A DNA stretch of 64,000 nt from Prostheceraeus crozeri. Lineage: Eukaryota > Platyhelminthes > Polycladida > Euryleptidae. The stretch is taken from positions 496,001 through 560,000 of the forward strand of contig CAJQUW010005334.1 in assembly GCA_907163375.1 (NCBI GenBank), read 5' to 3'. The notes beneath the pieces were generated by a model. That model saw only the letters and a program-made list of their open reading frames with translations, did no database searches and was not told the DNA's origin. Positions 56,131 to 64,000 of this stretch are shown here, piece by piece; the stretch's first letter is position 1, and each line of letters starts with the position of its first letter. The position numbers and the translations under genes were made by a program.

Positions 56131-58258
56131 TCAAATCATTGACTTTGATAACGTAGATATTCGCTTAACTAATGAAACCAAAATCTCTTTACCTACTGAT
56201 ATTAAAAATTTTCTTTGTAAAGGACCTAAATATCGTTTACCAAACAAGGTGAATCAAAATCTCATTTTGAATAACGAAATAGCTATCAGTAGTATTTCCC
56301 ATAAACTTCGTTGGGCTCATCACTTTAACGGTAATGATAACAGTAACAATAAAATTAAGATTCCTTTCGATAAAAGTACAGTTAATATGCCTCCTTGTAT
56401 GCCAGAGGAATTAGAAAATAATTTTGAATTATTTGAAGTTGAAGCTAAAAAACTCCTGGAAGTAGAAACGGATCATTTAAAGAAAAATAAACAGTACATC
56501 AAGACGAACAAGATAGTAAACAAAACTAATTCTTTCCTGAAAAATAATAATTTGACGCTAGTATCGTCTGATAAATCGAACCGTATTGTTGTAACGGATA
56601 AAGATAACCTCATTGCTAGGACTGAGTCTCTGCTCAATGATACCAATACTTACAAGTTAAGAAATAAGTCAAAAAGCTCTTCTATCGAAAATCAAGCTAA
56701 CTGTATGATTAGAAGTAAATGTAAAAATAACTGTAGAATCGACCACGAGAAGCTTTTGTCTTCGGGGAGTCACCCTGCTTATTTTCGTGTTCAAGTCAAG
56801 GACCACAAAGAGAAGGAAAACCAATATTTTCCGTTGAGACCTATTGCATCTGCAATAAATACACCGACAGAGAAAGTCGATTGGCTTTCAAGTGTGATCC
56901 TTAATCAATTGGTTAAATTCATTCCAGCCCACTTAGATAGTACTAAATCTCTCATAAATATTCTTAAAAATCAAGAGAATAATTTCAATAGTCTAGATAG
57001 CATTCTAATTTCTCTTGATGTAAAAAACTTGTACCCAAGCATTCCAATCAGCGAAGCATTAACCGTTATTGAAAACTTTGCCACAATTCATTGGCATAAA
57101 ATTGACAATTATGGCTTCTCAGTCGAAGACTTAATAGATTTTCTTAAGTTCATTTCTTATAATTATGAAGTAACGTATAACAATAAAACGTACTTACAAA
57201 TACAAGGTTGCCCTATGGGAACCCACTTCTCACCCCCATTTGCAATTATTTATATGGATTATGTAGAACAGAGGGCTCTAACTATTATTAAAGATAAATA
57301 CGGTATCATACCCGTGATTTATAAAAGATACATTGATGATGTGATCTTGGGACCGCTCCCCAGAGATAATGAAACGTTCAAAAATATATTAAATGCCTTT
57401 AATTCTGTAGATAATAGCATAAAATTTACAATGGAGATTCCAGAAGAGAATTCGCTGAACTTTCTTGACATAACTATTGATAACAATTTCTCATATAAAT
57501 GGTTCAGCAAACCTTGTCACTCGGGTATATGCTTACGTAAAGACAGTTGGCTACCGAATTACATCAAAGATAATTTTGTACGTAATAGTATTGAATACGT
57601 CCACAATCGTTGTTCTAATGATGCGGATTTCTCCAAATCATGTACTATTATGGAAAATAGAATAAGACAAAATGGATTCAAGTTTGACAGTGCTAAATAT
57701 AAAGTTCAAAGTATACATACATGTAAGACCAACAAAAATGTTCCCGACGAAAGTAAAAAGGTGACAGTAACGTTAGATTATATTAACGACAGTATGTTAC
57801 GAAAATTAAATAAATTAAATAATAAGTACAATTTACCCGTTAGAATCGTTTCTAAACCAGGTAATTACCTCATTTCAACAGTAAATAATAATTGTAAAAA
57901 TAAATTTATTTGTAATTGTGATATCTGTAAAGTTATCGCACCTAAATATAATTGCAATGATAAATACTTAATTTATAATTTTTCTTGTAAGCTTTGTAAC
58001 AAAAGCTATATAGGCCAAACATGTCGACCTTTTCGATATCGTTTCCAGGAACATAAAAGAAGTATTTCACACCGTGACTGCAAAAGTGCACTTAGCGATC
58101 ACAATCGTATAGACCATCCGACTAAAGTGATGAGTATTAATGACTTTAACTGCAAAATAATCAATAAACAGCGCAATGCGATATCTACTAGGTTGGCTGA
58201 AGCTCGCTATATTGCAAAGAACATGCCACAAATGAACAGACGTCATGAACAGATGTGA
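56096..58258 (+). CDS. PLE-B reverse transcriptase with GIY-YIG endonuclease
   Basis: 720 open codons. RT: RVQVKDHKEKE (about 237), FPLRPIASAINTPTEKVDWL, LISLDVKNLYPSIPISEALT (motif A, about 304), GCPMGTHFSPPFAIIYMDYV (motif B, 372), IYKRYIDDVILG (motif C YIDD, 408) and LNFLDITIDN (462). A linker leads to a zinc-like CNCDIC (608), then LIYNFSCKLCNKSYIGQTCR (GIY-YIG, 624-640), RYRFQEHKRSI and an N-terminal-to-C-terminal end at HEQM. The RT is related to telomerase RT; the GIY-YIG nuclease nicks target DNA. All visible catalytic residues are present. The true N-terminus is probably in the upstream ORF. Confidence 0.9.
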   Translation: MICGLRGDNSSNQIIDFDNVDIRLTNETKISLPTDIKNFLCKGPKYRLPNKVNQNLILNNEIAISSISHKLRWAHHFNGNDNSNNKIKIPFDKSTVNMPPCMPEELENNFELFEVEAKKLLEVETDHLKKNKQYIKTNKIVNKTNSFLKNNNLTLVSSDKSNRIVVTDKDNLIARTESLLNDTNTYKLRNKSKSSSIENQANCMIRSKCKNNCRIDHEKLLSSGSHPAYFRVQVKDHKEKENQYFPLRPIASAINTPTEKVDWLSSVILNQLVKFIPAHLDSTKSLINILKNQENNFNSLDSILISLDVKNLYPSIPISEALTVIENFATIHWHKIDNYGFSVEDLIDFLKFISYNYEVTYNNKTYLQIQGCPMGTHFSPPFAIIYMDYVEQRALTIIKDKYGIIPVIYKRYIDDVILGPLPRDNETFKNILNAFNSVDNSIKFTMEIPEENSLNFLDITIDNNFSYKWFSKPCHSGICLRKDSWLPNYIKDNFVRNSIEYVHNRCSNDADFSKSCTIMENRIRQNGFKFDSAKYKVQSIHTCKTNKNVPDESKKVTVTLDYINDSMLRKLNKLNNKYNLPVRIVSKPGNYLISTVNNNCKNKFICNCDICKVIAPKYNCNDKYLIYNFSCKLCNKSYIGQTCRPFRYRFQEHKRSISHRDCKSALSDHNRIDHPTKVMSINDFNCKIINKQRNAISTRLAEARYIAKNMPQMNRRHEQM

Positions 58259-58259
58259 A

Positions 58260-58430
58260 GAGTTGTCCTACCTTTTACTTCATATATTTAAGCACTCTTG
58301 GAGATGTACATAATCAGCCCTTGAGACTGTCCTATCGCGACGAAACCGGTCGGGTGTATTTTATACAATTTTAAAATAAAATCCTCGTCATAACCTTGGG
58401 AGCGCTAAACCTTTTTTTGATTTTCTAAAC
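58260..58430 (+). repeat. PLE-B 3' tail with hammerhead-like hairpin
   Basis: The tail runs AGTTGTCCTACCTTTTACTT to TTTGATTTTCTAAAC. At about 58318-58352 it holds CTTGAGA, a GTC...GAC stem and GAAACCGGTCGGGTG. It is present three times here: 54109-54316 (inverted), 55390-55560 and 58260-58430. Confidence 0.8.
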
Positions 58431-58440
58431 ACATCACTAA

Positions 58441-59340
58441 ATTCGCCTCCATGATAAATAGCGTTCATCCTAATCTTCATTTTACTAAAGAATCGGCTGA
58501 GGCCGGAAAACTTCCTTTTCTGGATGTTTTAGTCATAAAAAACAACGACAACTCTTTTATCGACCTGTATTCATAGAAAACCGACGTGGACAGGTCTTTA
58601 CCTTCATTTCTTTAGCTTTGTTCCTACTTCTTACAAAAGAAATTTAGTAAAAAATCTTTTCGATCGTGCGAGACGGGTCTGCAGCTCCGAGCATCTCAAT
58701 GCTGAAATAAAGTTTCTCTTTGAAACTTTACGCGATAATGGCTATCCATCCTCATTCATCGAAAAGTACAGCCTGCAAAGGCAAAGAGAAGCTGTTACTG
58801 GACCTGAAAAGAAGCCAGCTTACCTGATGGTTCCGTATTTGGGAGAACAGTTCTCAAGCGAAGTGAGAATGAGAGTCCGTGCTGCAACAGCTCTGGCGTT
58901 CTATGCCATCGAGCCGAAGATCGTCTTCTCCACCACTAGGATTCTAGCTCGCCCCCTCAAGGATCCGCTGCCGCCGACCTGTGCCTCCGACATCGTTTAC
59001 CAATTCACATGTAACTGTGGTGACAGTTACGTAGGACGCACGGAGAGGTGGTTGGCTAAGCGAGCTGATGAACACCTTCCACAATGGCTGATGAAGGACA
59101 AGTGCAGGCGATCTTCAGCAGCACCGACAAGCGCGGTCACGCGTCACACGATGACGTGTACATCGTTCGATCGCGCCAACGAGAAGATCTCCTACTTCAA
59201 GCAGCTGGTTCGCGCTCGCCACCCAATGTTGCTACCATTTCTCGAAGCGACAATGATAGCATCATTGCGGCCGGTTTTATGTGTCCAGAAGAAAACTACA
59301 GTTCGTTTCATAAAAAGTGGATCATCCTAAAATTTGACTA
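58441..59340 (+). pseudogene. PLE-A C-terminal part: RT end and GIY-YIG endonuclease
   Basis: After the TSD it resumes with TKFASMINSVHPNLHF and GKLPFLDVLV, then stops near 58575. An open block from 58827 (167 codons) holds PLKDPLPPTCASDIVYQFTC and NCGDSYVGRTERWLAKRADE (GIY-YIG core), ending with EATMIASLRPVLCVQKK. The last few codons (59297 onward) are read into the Tc1 terminus and do not belong to PLE-A. Confidence 0.82.
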
Positions 59341-60958
59341 AATAAAACATAAGTATGATACAGAAAACATTTTTCATGTTATTTCATGTCCCTAATATAT
59401 TTAAATGTCCTTATATAATCTGATAAGGTATGATACAGTAACGGTTCTTAAGAAGCTAATATTTTGTGGCCCTACCCTTATTGTCAATGACATTACCAAT
59501 TCGTCTAGGCATTGATTCGATGATATCGTTGATTTTTGACTGATCTAACTTTCACCACTCTCTTTTTAACGGTGACGTAAGTTGTGATACGCCATCTGTA
59601 GGTAGCAGTGAACGACGAACGTTACGTTTTAGAATACTCCATACATTTTCTATGGGATTCACATCAGGAGAACGAGCTGGCCAAGATAATGTCCTAAGCC
59701 CTAATTGAGACTTGCATAAGTTGACTTTACTACTCCTGTGACACGTAGCATTATCATCCATAAATAACCAAGTCGATGGATCACCAAGTTGATCTGTCAT
59801 TTGGCCAAGGTTCATTCGTAAAACATTCACATAGCGTTCAGAATTCATGGTTCCTTGCTGTATGTGAAGTTCAGAGCGGCCATTGGTGCAAATGCCAGCC
59901 CAAATCAGTAGAGTCGCACCACCTTGTACCCGGGGACGATGTAAATGTCTCGGAATTTCCTGATCAGATTTTATCCATAATCTCAATCGACCATCACTAT
60001 CCTTCAGACGGACTGATGCCTCATCAGACCAGACAACCCGATCCCATTGATTTCGCCAGTGACAATGACTCATTGCCCATCTGAGACGTCTTTTTGTATG
60101 CTGATCTGATAATTCGATCTGAGAGGGCCTCTTACAGCTCTTGAAATTCGACTCAATGAGTCTTCTACGAATAGTGGACTTAGAAATAGACGAGGCTAGT
60201 GCAGCCATCTCAGTTAACGAGAGACTTGGATCAACTTTAACAAATCTCAAAATTAGGCGGTCTCTACGTTTGGATGTTTTGCGTGGACGGCCAGAGCCCT
60301 CTTTACGACAGAGTCGAAAATCATCATTATGCCATCGATGCACATTTGTGTAAGGGACATTTAGTCGCTTGCTTGTAGCTCGCAAAGAAGACCCTAGTTC
60401 TAGCAAGGTTGACACTTTGCCTTTAGTGAATGCGATCTCGTTATTGTTAATTTTTGCTTTGTATTGTTTTCAACCGGTAAGAGATAGATTTCTAGCTGAA
60501 AGCAATCAGGAGTGCTGCCAACACCACCGCTACGAAGTCAGGAAGCTATGGAACATGAAGTCCAGTTAATCACATGTAGCAGTTACATTATTGTTGATGA
60601 ATAATGGTGCTATACTGGCTCTGATTGACCGATTTTCTTTATTTTTGTTTTGCTTAATAGCTTTTGGCTTGTAGAACAACATATTACATAACAAAGGAAA
60701 CAAATGTAATTTTATAAGAGTGAGGTATGATTTTGTGTAACATTGCTAAATGAAGATCAAATTATCTACTACTTTTTTTATCTATAACAGGAAAACAACT
60801 CAATATTCATGCTTGAAATTTCCAACAATGATATTAGTAAGCACAACTGACATATCTTCCAAATTTCAGAGAAATTCGTTCAAGTTTGGCGGAGTTAGAC
60901 AAAGTTGAAATTAAGGCGATGTTTAAGGGTGATCCATTTTTTATGAAACAATCTGTAT
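59297..60958 (-). mobile_element. Tc1-like transposon inserted in PLE-A tail
   Basis: 1.66 kb with inverted ends of about 30 bp: left TACAGTTCGTTTCATAAAAA, right the complement of TACAGATTGTTTCATAAAAA, both followed by TGGATCA. TA target duplication; the empty site is present at 52.39 kb. The flanks on both sides continue the PLE-A 3' tail without loss. Confidence 0.93.
59456..60415 (-). pseudogene. Tc1-like transposase, near-complete with one premature stop
   Basis: 287 open codons from a GTG at 60415, then TGA at 59552-59554, with in-frame family-like sequence (KINDIIESMPRRIGNVI) to TAG at 59456. HTH region: TLLELGSSLRATSKRLN and GRPRKTSKRRDRLILR (AT-hook-like linker). DD34E triad: VVWSDEASV, WLFMDDNATCH, and NPIENVWSIL. 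No ATG precedes the GTG; in-frame upstream residues (IAFTKGK) look like the true N-terminus, so the original start was lost. It looks young, with one or two disabling changes. Confidence 0.85.
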
Positions 60959-61158
60959 TAACGCTCGCTCTTCCGTGGCAGTGACTTCAACTCCGTCCTT
61001 TCTTTCATTTTGACTGTATATAATGACTTGATTTTTCTTTTATTGTACGCGTTCCGAAGTGTTGCCCGAAAAGAATCGGCGAAAGGCCTCGCAACTAATG
61101 ACATCGTTTTGTCTTATCTTCATTACCAATACGATTACGGCCAACAAGTGTTTCAATC
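60959..61158 (+). repeat. PLE-A 3' tail beyond the Tc1
   Basis: Continues the PLE-A tail (TTAACGCTCGCTCTTCCGTG) and matches 52393-52592. The end is taken where similarity with the pseudo-LTR stops after GTGTTTCAA. Confidence 0.85.
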
Positions 61159-61159
61159 C

Positions 61160-62500
61160 GTTGATTGTTAAGCCCAATGAAATTGCAATTATTTTTATAA
61201 CCCCTGGGTCTGATGTCAATTGAGGATCCTCAGCAGAAGAGTAGCTGGACAGTAGTGATTTTAATCAGCAATCCACTCCAACTATGAAGAGGCAACATTC
61301 ATTGACTGTTGATAAGAGTCTGGTTATAAGCTTATTATTAAGCTTATGAGCTTGTATTATAAGAGTTGTAAGAGTCTGTTAAGGTAAATTATTCCAAATT
61401 TGTCGGAATTTAAATACCTTGGTTTTACTGTCACCGAACCTTTCACTCTCATCTGTCACGTTTCCAAATTAATTGCAATAAACAGCATGATTCTCGCAAT
61501 GATTAGAACAAAGCTTGTCCTGAGCATCTTCGGTAATACGTAGAACGACATTTATCCGAGCTTTCTCTAATTGCGTGAAAATGGTAATTCGAAAGCCATG
61601 ATTTTGCCATGAAATGTCATCAAGTCATTTCCTATCATGTGTCATTGCCATACTTCTGATTGGCAATGAAGGTGAGAACGTGGCTAAACGTTGTCGCGAC
61701 TTTACATGTGTTGCATTTGATGCTATGGGCAGCAGAAGTTAATGTAGATATTAGGTATATGTAGAGTTTGAATTTCATATCGCAATTTCTCTTTGGCACT
61801 ATACGTGGTTGACTGTGAGGCAGAAATTTAAGTTCGACGCTGATTATGTGGTGGCTTTAAAAGACTTTCACTGCTTCAATCAAGCACAAAGAATCGTCAC
61901 AAATGTTGTTTGCCGATATTAGGAGGTTTGCTAATCCTTAATGTGTTTTGCTTCTAGACAAAGGTGCCAGAATACATGAGCACATGACCTTAAGAGTTTT
62001 CAAAAAATTTTCGCTCTACACTTATTATTCTTCCCGAACTCGGAGAAAACATAGAAAATGTGATTTATACTGAAAGCTTCATTCTGCTTCCCAATGGATC
62101 TACATTGTGAATCCCATAGGTTGACAATAAGAGGAGCCAGGAAGAACTCGACAGACACGCAGATTGTAGTAGCCATACGGTGCACAATGCACATTGTGCA
62201 TCATTATATCCCATTTTCGATCTCCTTCCTTGTAGAAGATCATGCTGGCGGCCAGAGCTGGCCCCCATTACACTGACCACGATTTGTACAGTTTGAATGA
62301 ATACTCTGCATATTTATGGGCATCATCAACTCATCACAACGTTTTTTCCGCTTTGCTTTGCTATCCGGATCGTTGAATGAAATACATGGTATGAAAATAA
62401 AAAAAATATATTCGATATGAACAGATTTATTGAAATCGACTCTGCAAGCGAAATACATCAGTCATTGACAATACACGAAATATCACTGGTCCAGTGGTCA
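61160..62500. other. No gene recognised
   Basis: Contains one short RT-like hint on the plus strand (FKYLGFTVTEPFTLICHVSK at about 61408-61470, resembling the FKYLGV thumb block of CR1/Jockey elements) but nothing else decodable. Confidence 0.35.
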
Positions 62501-62515
62501 CACGTCTGTAAGCAA

Positions 62516-62819
62516 CTAATAATTGTCAAATCTTCCGATAGGACGGTCCCAATTCACTGTTTTCCCAGGAAGAGGGAATGAAGTTTTCGGAGTCTCAGAT
62601 GGAGGCGTTCTGAAAATTGACAAATTACATGTTGAAAAATCCGAAAAAGTTGAAGAAGCGTAGCTTTAAAATTGAACAAAAAATATTCAAGATTTCAACA
62701 TTTCGTGGGATACGTGACTTTTTAATCGCCTGACGTAACTACGTAGTAATCAATAATTAGATGAAATTATCATCACAAGCAAGCGACTCAAAAATAAGGA
62801 ATTACCTGAGCGTTTTCAT
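62516..62819 (-). CDS. Possible two-exon 35-codon ORF or terminal exon of an unseen gene
   Basis: Exon 62516-62609 has a good acceptor (GTCAATTTTCAG) and encodes TPPSETPKTSFPLPGKTVNW then DRPIGRFDNY and a stop. It can be joined in phase to 62806-62819 (ATGAAAACGCTCAG|GTAA) to give a 35-residue protein starting MKTLR. The frame has stops just before that ATG. Alternatively this is the last exon of a gene starting beyond or elsewhere. The residue composition looks protein-like, but I do not recognise it. Confidence 0.25.
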
Positions 62820-63299
62820 GGTCGTATCCCATCATCAGAGGTAACTATCCTCAATTTAACAAGTATCTTGAACTTGTCATTGTACTTCATTTGCGCAAAA
62901 ACAATGTCAATATCAGATGCTGCTGACATGCAAAACTGAAGTAGAATGACAAGTTCAAAATACTCGCTAAATTATGGATAATTAACACCATAGAAATCCG
63001 ATGATCCGTAGTAAGAAAGGACTAGTACAGACAGGGATATTGGAAACAATAGTGCATCGTGGACATGCATTGTCTTGACAACGTTAACTCTGTGATGATA
63101 GCGGCTTCCAGTGGTTGACAATGTGAAGATTCTGGCAGCTTGACAGTGAACTTTATAAATATTAACGGGTGCCATCATTTCTCACTAGTGCATACACAAA
63201 AGCATTGGTACTTCTGTTCTCCCCCCCCCACATTTTTGTTGTTGACACCCTCGAGTGTTGCATCGTCAGCAGCGATCTTCTCTTGCTCCTAAGTGCAGT

Positions 63300-64000
63300 C
63301 TGCGTTGAGTGTGTAAAATTCCTCTGATCTGTAGAAAATTCACAGCACTTGATTTGCCGTTCGCTGTAGTTGCAATGTAGACAACAATCCCACGAAGTTC
63401 ATGATCACAGCTGTATCTTGTATTCTAACTGAGTATCCAAGGGACCAATCCCCCAATCCCTCATACCAGGAATTTATTAAGCTGTAAGACTTCTCAATAG
63501 TGTTGTGCTGTCACTCATTGACAGTTGAAGTCTATTCTGAATCAATGTGACTAAGTTTAAGAAAATTCGATGAATTTGGAAACATTGGAAAATGTCGGGG
63601 GGGGGGGAGAATAGAAGTACCAAAGCATTTTGAAAAAAATTACTTGCAATAAATCGCCTTGAGGCAAGAATCAACAACCACTGCAGGTACTTCTATTCTC
63701 TCTCCCCCCTCCCCCAACATTTTCCAATGTTTCCAAATTCATCAAATTTCGTCAAACTTAGTTACATTAGATTTAGAATAGACTTCAACTGTCACTGAGT
63801 GACAGCACAGCACCACCGAAAAGTCTCACTTGACCCCTGGGATGAGGGATTGGTCCCTTGGATACTCAGTTAGAATACAAGATAGAGCTGTGATCATGAA
63901 ATTCGTGGGATTGTTGTCTACACTGCATGCAGCTACAGTGAACGGCAAATCAAGTGCTGTGAATTTTCTACAGACCAGAGGAATTTTACACACTCAAAGC
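63300..64000. repeat. Large imperfect palindrome reaching the window edge
   Basis: Arms about 63307-63625 and 63688-64000 are reverse complements with small indels. Shared blocks include GTGTGTAAAATTCCTCTG, CTAACTGAGTATCCAAGGGA, GACAGTTGAAGTCTATTCT and TTTGGAAACATTGGAAAATG. The spacer is about 60 bp. A G13 run is at 63597-63609 with a C-rich counterpart at 63703-63717. A third partial direct piece (GGTACTTCTGTTCTCCCC) lies at 63206. Confidence 0.85.

Larger units (their letters stand above)
54109..58430 (+). mobile_element. PLE-B composite insertion with 10-bp TSD
   Basis: ACATCACTAA occurs at 54099-54108 and 58431-58440, precisely bounding the insert within PLE-A coding sequence. Internal order: (1) an inverted 5'-truncated PLE-B copy with 3' end outward (54109-55130, minus), including 42 bp that belong to the start of a PLE-B unit; (2) a direct partial copy of the 3' end (about 55137-55560); (3) a full unit (55561-58430). 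Inverted truncated plus direct partial plus full copy is a known PLE arrangement. Confidence 0.85.
52267..61158 (+). mobile_element. PLE-A: decayed Penelope-like element hosting two later insertions
   Basis: PLE-A sequence is 52267-54108, 58441-59296 and 60959-61158. Between these lie a PLE-B composite (54109-58430) and a Tc1 (59297-60958). Order: partial direct repeat of the 3' end (52267-52592), 5' coding region, RT with YVDD, GIY-YIG endonuclease, 3' tail. The partial repeat (pseudo-LTR) is a hallmark of PLEs. Multiple stops show it is dead. Confidence 0.85.

Noticed and set aside
62000..62458. Minus-strand ORFs of 64-72 codons
   Set aside because: Mutually overlapping in different frames, no domain, and no consistent splice sites.

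Overview
The window is animal (metazoan, invertebrate-looking) nuclear DNA, AT-rich. It holds two split host genes on the minus strand, embedded in a dense set of transposable elements. The evidence is spliced exons with canonical GT/AG borders and consistent phases, tRNA-derived SINEs, RTE and CR1-like retrotransposons, Penelope-like elements (PLEs), and mariner, Tc1 and hAT elements. There are no prokaryotic operons or promoters. I cannot name the phylum from the sequence alone.

Host genes. (1) An MFSD1-like lysosomal transporter gene occupies roughly 35.8 kb down to 5.6 kb. I could chain nine exons with matching phases into 474 codons plus stop; a tenth, 5'-most exon is only a weak candidate. 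Its introns hold most of the repeats between 5.7 and 34.9 kb, including one intron of about 13.5 kb. (2) An LRRC42-like leucine-rich-repeat gene lies upstream on the same strand, 48.1 to 37.36 kb. Four exons chain in phase into 365 codons plus stop. A possible two-exon, 35-codon ORF at 62.5-62.8 kb (minus) is unassigned.

Repeats, left to right: a frameshifted RTE retrotransposon (0.54-3.93 kb) and a second more decayed copy (to 5.2 kb); a 212-bp foldback; mariner copy 1 (6.40-7.77 kb); a SINE; a deleted Tc1 (9.17-9.83 kb); a TIR element with a CR1-like insertion (9.95-11.59 kb); an 8-bp-TSD hAT-type element (12.79-14.25 kb); an RTE 3' fragment (15.5-16.2 kb); a nested hAT/mariner block (19.3-21.9 kb); a SINE (28.3 kb); a foldback (30.5-31.1 kb); a 287-bp MITE (33.9 kb); a CR1 remnant (36.1-36.8 kb); two inverted copies of a 256-bp MITE (38.0 and 43.8 kb); a TA-flanked TIR element (40.4-41.4 kb); a hAT transposase pseudogene (42.0-43.2 kb); tRNA-type SINEs (46.2, 47.3 kb); and a CR1-like element with an unbroken 938-codon ORF (48.3-51.7 kb).

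The most striking block is 52.27-61.16 kb. A decayed PLE (PLE-A) with its own partial direct repeat has been hit by two later insertions. The first is a 4.3-kb composite of a second, better-preserved PLE (PLE-B: an inverted truncated copy, a partial direct copy, then a full unit encoding RT plus GIY-YIG), bounded by a 10-bp target duplication. The second is a 1.66-kb Tc1 element in the PLE-A tail; the unoccupied version of that exact site survives in the PLE-A partial repeat at 52.39 kb. The window ends in a large imperfect palindrome (63.3-64.0 kb) that runs off the edge.

I found no CRISPR array, rRNA or convincing functional tRNA. The most original leads are the two mariner copies sharing the same disabled transposase, the internal empty-site proof of Tc1 insertion, the PLE-in-PLE composite, and recurrent CTGAGGA-hairpin-GAAA motifs resembling hammerhead ribozyme cores.
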